Positions 60,296 to 64,000 of a stretch of DNA of 64,000 nucleotides are shown one piece after another. Position numbers and translations under genes: made by a program. Where the stretch lies: positions 1 to 64,000 of the forward strand of contig CAWBGE010000025.1 in NCBI GenBank assembly GCA_963788185.1, read 5' to 3'. Below the pieces are notes generated by a model that was not told the origin of the DNA, searched no databases, and was given only the letters and a program-made list of their open reading frames with translations. Origin of the DNA: CAIWHR01 sp963788185 (GTDB lineage Bacteria; Pseudomonadota; Gammaproteobacteria; Burkholderiales; Casimicrobiaceae). Within the stretch, counting starts at the first letter, position 1, and each line of letters begins with the position of its first letter.

Positions 60296-60930
60296 CGCCG
60301 CGCACCACCGAGCGCTTCACGATCGCCGGCCCCGCCGGCGCGCTCGAACTCGTCGTCAACCCGCCCGCGCACGCGCCCTGCGGCATCGCCCTCGTCGCCC
60401 ACCCCAACCCGGTGCAGGGCGGCACGCTGGACAACAAGGTCGCGCAGACGCTGGCGCGCACTTTTCACGGCCTGGGCTACGCGAGCGTACGCTTCAACTT
60501 CCGCGGCGCCGGGCACAGCGACGGCGTCTTCGACCACGGCATCGGCGAGACCGACGATGCGCTGGCCGCGCTCGCGCACGCGCGCGACCGTTTCGGCCAC
60601 GCGCTGCCGATCGTGCTGGCCGGGTTCTCGTTCGGCAGCTACGTTCAATCGCGCGTGGCGCAACGCGCAGGCGCGCAGCGCCTGGTCCTCGTCGGCCCCG
60701 CGGTCGGCCGATTCCCCGTCGAGGCCGTGGCGGCCGACAGCATCGTGATCCACGGCGAGGAGGACGACGTCGTCCCGCTCGCCGACGTCTTCGCCTGGGC
60801 GCGCCCGCAGGCGTTGCCGATCGTCGTCTTTCCCGGCTGCGGACATTTCTTCCACGGTCGCCTGCCGCAGCTGGCCGCGACGATCGCCGGCATGTGGCAC
60901 GGTCGCCCGCCGGTGATTCCGGGGGCGTGA
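60292..60930 (+). CDS. Alpha/beta hydrolase
   Basis: A 212-aa cytosolic alpha/beta hydrolase. HPNPVQGGTLDNKV resembles the dienelactone hydrolase/YfhR-type N-terminal loop; FNFRGAGHSDG, the nucleophile AGFSFGSYVQS (Ser in GFSFG), acid in HGEEDDVVP and catalytic His in GCGHFFHG. The start is a TTG inside the previous stop region. Its substrate is not readable; small CoA- or ester-cleaving enzymes share this pattern. Confidence 0.85.
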   Translation: MTPRTTERFTIAGPAGALELVVNPPAHAPCGIALVAHPNPVQGGTLDNKVAQTLARTFHGLGYASVRFNFRGAGHSDGVFDHGIGETDDALAALAHARDRFGHALPIVLAGFSFGSYVQSRVAQRAGAQRLVLVGPAVGRFPVEAVAADSIVIHGEEDDVVPLADVFAWARPQALPIVVFPGCGHFFHGRLPQLAATIAGMWHGRPPVIPGA

Positions 60931-60934
60931 GCGC

Positions 60935-62026
<1,092 letters not shown>

Positions 62027-62197
62027 AACGCCAGAGGCGATGCCGACAGGTGAACATGAACCATCGCCCAATCTCGCGACGGCTCGGTCGGTCCCGGCTG
62101 TGCTACGCTCCTCCCGGCGACGCGTCGAGCGCTCCCATTCATAACTTTTTCACTGTCCGCCGGCTGTCCTTCCTGGGCAGCGCCCGGGGAAAGCACG

Positions 62198-63436
62198 ATG
62201 GTTGACATCAACGGCGAGCGCTTGCTCGCTTCGTTGCAGGAACTCGGACGAATTGGTGCGCTCACCGGCGGGGGGGTGTGCCGGCTGGCACTGACCGAAG
62301 AGGACAGGCTGGGCCGCGACTGGGTCAGGGCGCGGATGGAATCGCTGGGCATGCAGGTCACGATCGACGGCATCGGCAACGTCGTCGGAACCTACGCGGG
62401 GATGCGCTCGGCCTCCCCGGTGATGACGGGTTCGCACATCGACACCGTGCGCACGGGCGGCCTGTACGACGGCAACTACGGCGTGCTGGCCGGGCTCGAG
62501 GTGGTGCAGGTGTTGAAGGATGCCGGCGTCCGCACCGACAAGCCGATCGCCGTGGCCTTCTTCACCAACGAGGAAGGCGCGCGCTTTGCGCCCGACATGA
62601 TGGGCAGCCTGGTGTTCCAGGGCGACCTGGCGCTGGAGACTGCGCTGCGCGTCAAGGGCATCGACGGCAGCACGGTCGGGGAGAACCTGGAGCGCATCGG
62701 CTATCGCGGCACGGCACCGGTCGGCGCGGCGCGCGTGGACAGCTACATCGAACTGCACATCGAACAGGGCCCCGTGCTGGACCTGGAAGGCATCGCCATC
62801 GGTGCGGTCGAGGGCGTGCAGGGCATTTCGTGGACGCGATTCGAGTTGACCGGCGTGTCCAACCATGCCGGGACCACGCCGATGCGGATGCGGCGCGACG
62901 CCGGGCTGGTCGCGGCGCGGATCGCCTGCTTCGCGCGCGACCTCGCCGGCGAACTGGGCGGCAACCAGGTTGCCACGGTCGGCGCGCTGAACTTGCTGCC
63001 CAACCTCGTCAACGTGATCCCGAACCGGGCGAGCTTCACCGTCGATCTGCGCAACACCGACGAATCGATCCTTGCCGCCGCCGAGCAGCGGTTGTGGGCA
63101 TTCGCCGAGCAGACGGCGCGCGACGAAGGCGTGGAACTGGCACGCGAATCGCTGGCGCGCTTCGAGCCGGTGGATTTCGATCCGCGGCTCGTCGATCTCG
63201 TCGAGCGCACCGCGCGCGACCTCGGCCTCTCGGTCCGCAGACTGCCGAGCGGCGCCGGCCACGACGCACAGATGCTGGCACGGATGTGCCCGGCCGGGAT
63301 GATCTTCGTGCCGAGCGTGGGCGGCCTGAGTCACAACGTGCGCGAGCACACGGCGCCGGACGACCTCGTTGCCGGAGCGCGCGTGCTGCTGCGCGTGCTG
63401 CTCGAACTTGCCGGCGGCGCGCAGGCGACCGCCTGA
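62198..63436 (+). CDS. Zn-dependent N-carbamoyl amidohydrolase (allantoate amidohydrolase family)
   Basis: A 412-aa M20-like amidohydrolase of the AllC/HyuC/beta-ureidopropionase family. Metal ligands: GSHIDTV (His), YDGNYGVLAG (Asp), FFTNEEGARF (Glu), ELHIEQGP (His) and C-terminal SHNVREHTAP (His). The insert with NHAGTTPM is the dimerisation domain. It removes a carbamoyl or ureido group from purine or pyrimidine catabolites. The next gene is a YgeW-type carbamoyltransferase, which supports ureide/purine breakdown. A 171-bp gap upstream holds no gene. Confidence 0.9.
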   Translation: MVDINGERLLASLQELGRIGALTGGGVCRLALTEEDRLGRDWVRARMESLGMQVTIDGIGNVVGTYAGMRSASPVMTGSHIDTVRTGGLYDGNYGVLAGLEVVQVLKDAGVRTDKPIAVAFFTNEEGARFAPDMMGSLVFQGDLALETALRVKGIDGSTVGENLERIGYRGTAPVGAARVDSYIELHIEQGPVLDLEGIAIGAVEGVQGISWTRFELTGVSNHAGTTPMRMRRDAGLVAARIACFARDLAGELGGNQVATVGALNLLPNLVNVIPNRASFTVDLRNTDESILAAAEQRLWAFAEQTARDEGVELARESLARFEPVDFDPRLVDLVERTARDLGLSVRRLPSGAGHDAQMLARMCPAGMIFVPSVGGLSHNVREHTAPDDLVAGARVLLRVLLELAGGAQATA

Positions 63437-63461
63437 ACCCGACCCTGGAACCCTGACTGGA

Positions 63462-64000
63462 ATGGCGATGGACACACTGAAGGCATTGCTCGAACGGATC
63501 GCGGCGCTGAAGTCGGGCCTGCACGAGAAGGACTTCCTGCTCTCCTGGGAGCAGACCACCGACGAATTGCGGCAGGTGCTGATGGTGGCCGAGGCGCTGA
63601 AGCGGATGCGCGCCGACAACATCGCCACGCGCGCCTTCGCCAGCGGCCTGGGCGTGTCGATCTTCCGCGACAACTCCACCCGCACGCGCTTTTCCTACGC
63701 CTCGGCGCTGAACCTGCTGGGACTCGCGCAGCAGGATCTGGACGAAGGCAAGTCGCAGATCGCACACGGCGAGACCGTGCGCGAAACCGCGAACATGATC
63801 TCGTTCTGCGCCGAGGCGATCGGCATCCGCGACGACATGTACCTCGGCGCGGGCAACGCCTACATGCGCGAGGTGGGCGCCGCACTCGACGACGGCCACC
63901 GGCAGGGCGTTCTGCCCCAGCGTCCGGCGGTGATCAACCTGCAATGCGACGTCGATCATCCGACCCAGGCGATGGCGGATCTCGCCTGGCTGCAGGAGCA
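63462..64000 (+). CDS. ygeW: YgeW-type putative carbamoyltransferase (partial, 3' end outside window)
   Basis: At least 179 codons of an aspartate/ornithine carbamoyltransferase-like protein. The carbamoyl-phosphate motif is FRDNSTRTRFSYASALN, followed by LDEGKSQIAHGETVRETANM and DHPTQAMADLAWL; this reads very like E. coli YgeW, a member of the 'knotted' carbamoyltransferases. YgeW-type genes occur in purine-catabolism clusters and may process a carbamoyl-amino acid. Start ATG at 63462 (25 bp after the amidohydrolase stop); a second ATG two codons later is possible. The gene continues past the window end. Confidence 0.93.
   Translation, partial: MAMDTLKALLERIAALKSGLHEKDFLLSWEQTTDELRQVLMVAEALKRMRADNIATRAFASGLGVSIFRDNSTRTRFSYASALNLLGLAQQDLDEGKSQIAHGETVRETANMISFCAEAIGIRDDMYLGAGNAYMREVGAALDDGHRQGVLPQRPAVINLQCDVDHPTQAMADLAWLQE

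Overview
The window is a GC-rich, densely coded bacterial chromosome segment. Gene content and gene order point to a betaproteobacterium, probably close to Burkholderiales or Rhodocyclales. The pointers are the blocks yggT-proC-yggS / pilT-pilU and DUF971-ubiE-Tim44-ubiJ-ubiB, the pair pdxA-ksgA, an IPTL-CTERM surface protein and scattered betaproteobacterial-type intergenic repeats. No rRNA, tRNA, CRISPR array, insertion sequence or prophage was recognised.

Layout. 0.2-3.4 kb (minus): a nickel ECF transporter operon nikM-nikQ-nikO with its regulator nikR, and a 28-bp NikR-type operator before nikM. 3.4-7.1 kb (minus): a vWA protein with its MoxR ATPase partner, an acetyltransferase between them, and an AzlCD amino-acid exporter. 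7.2-16.9 kb: a sugar-use island. A four-gene ABC importer on the minus strand is divided by a 0.43-kb control region, which holds four 9-bp tandem repeats, from a plus-strand aldolase / mutarotase / SMP-30 lactonase / GH31 glycosidase series. 16.9-31.6 kb: housekeeping genes (pdxA, ksgA, an acyl-CoA dehydrogenase, proC, yggS, twitching ATPases pilT/pilU, ubiquinone genes ubiE/ubiJ/ubiB), then an IPTL-CTERM protein behind a predicted sigma-54 promoter. 31.8-35.7 kb: potABCD polyamine importer. 36.6-46.1 kb: a cell-surface glycan cluster with a VanZ-like membrane protein, two GT9 heptosyltransferase-type enzymes, two GT4 glycosyltransferases and two asparagine-synthetase-like amidotransferases.

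46.3-57.0 kb is the most unusual part. It is a tightly packed, eleven-gene plus-strand run: membrane methyltransferase-like protein, hydrolase, condensation-domain protein, paralogous lipoprotein hydrolase, FabL-type enoyl-ACP reductase, FabG-type ketoreductase, a long ACP, a double-hotdog dehydratase, a ketosynthase, a second ketosynthase whose catalytic Cys is replaced by Ser (chain-length-factor-like), and a fusion of a phosphopantetheinyl transferase to an LpxL-type acyltransferase. It looks like a dedicated type II fatty-acid/polyketide pathway that builds an acyl chain and transfers it to a surface lipid. The flanking heptosyltransferases and the adjacent msbA flippase gene fit a link to lipopolysaccharide or another envelope glycolipid. 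The product is not known from sequence. msbA itself carries a one-base frameshift in this sequence.

57.1-64.0 kb: a third heptosyltransferase-type gene, the frameshifted msbA, a thioredoxin-like ferredoxin, an alpha/beta hydrolase, a NodI-like ABC ATPase without a permease neighbour, an allantoate/N-carbamoyl amidohydrolase, and the start of a YgeW-type carbamoyltransferase cut by the window edge.

A 60-bp dispersed repeat recurs at five sites. It usually begins exactly at the stop codon of the upstream gene and is open in one frame. In one case two tandem copies form the N-terminus of the NodI-like protein.
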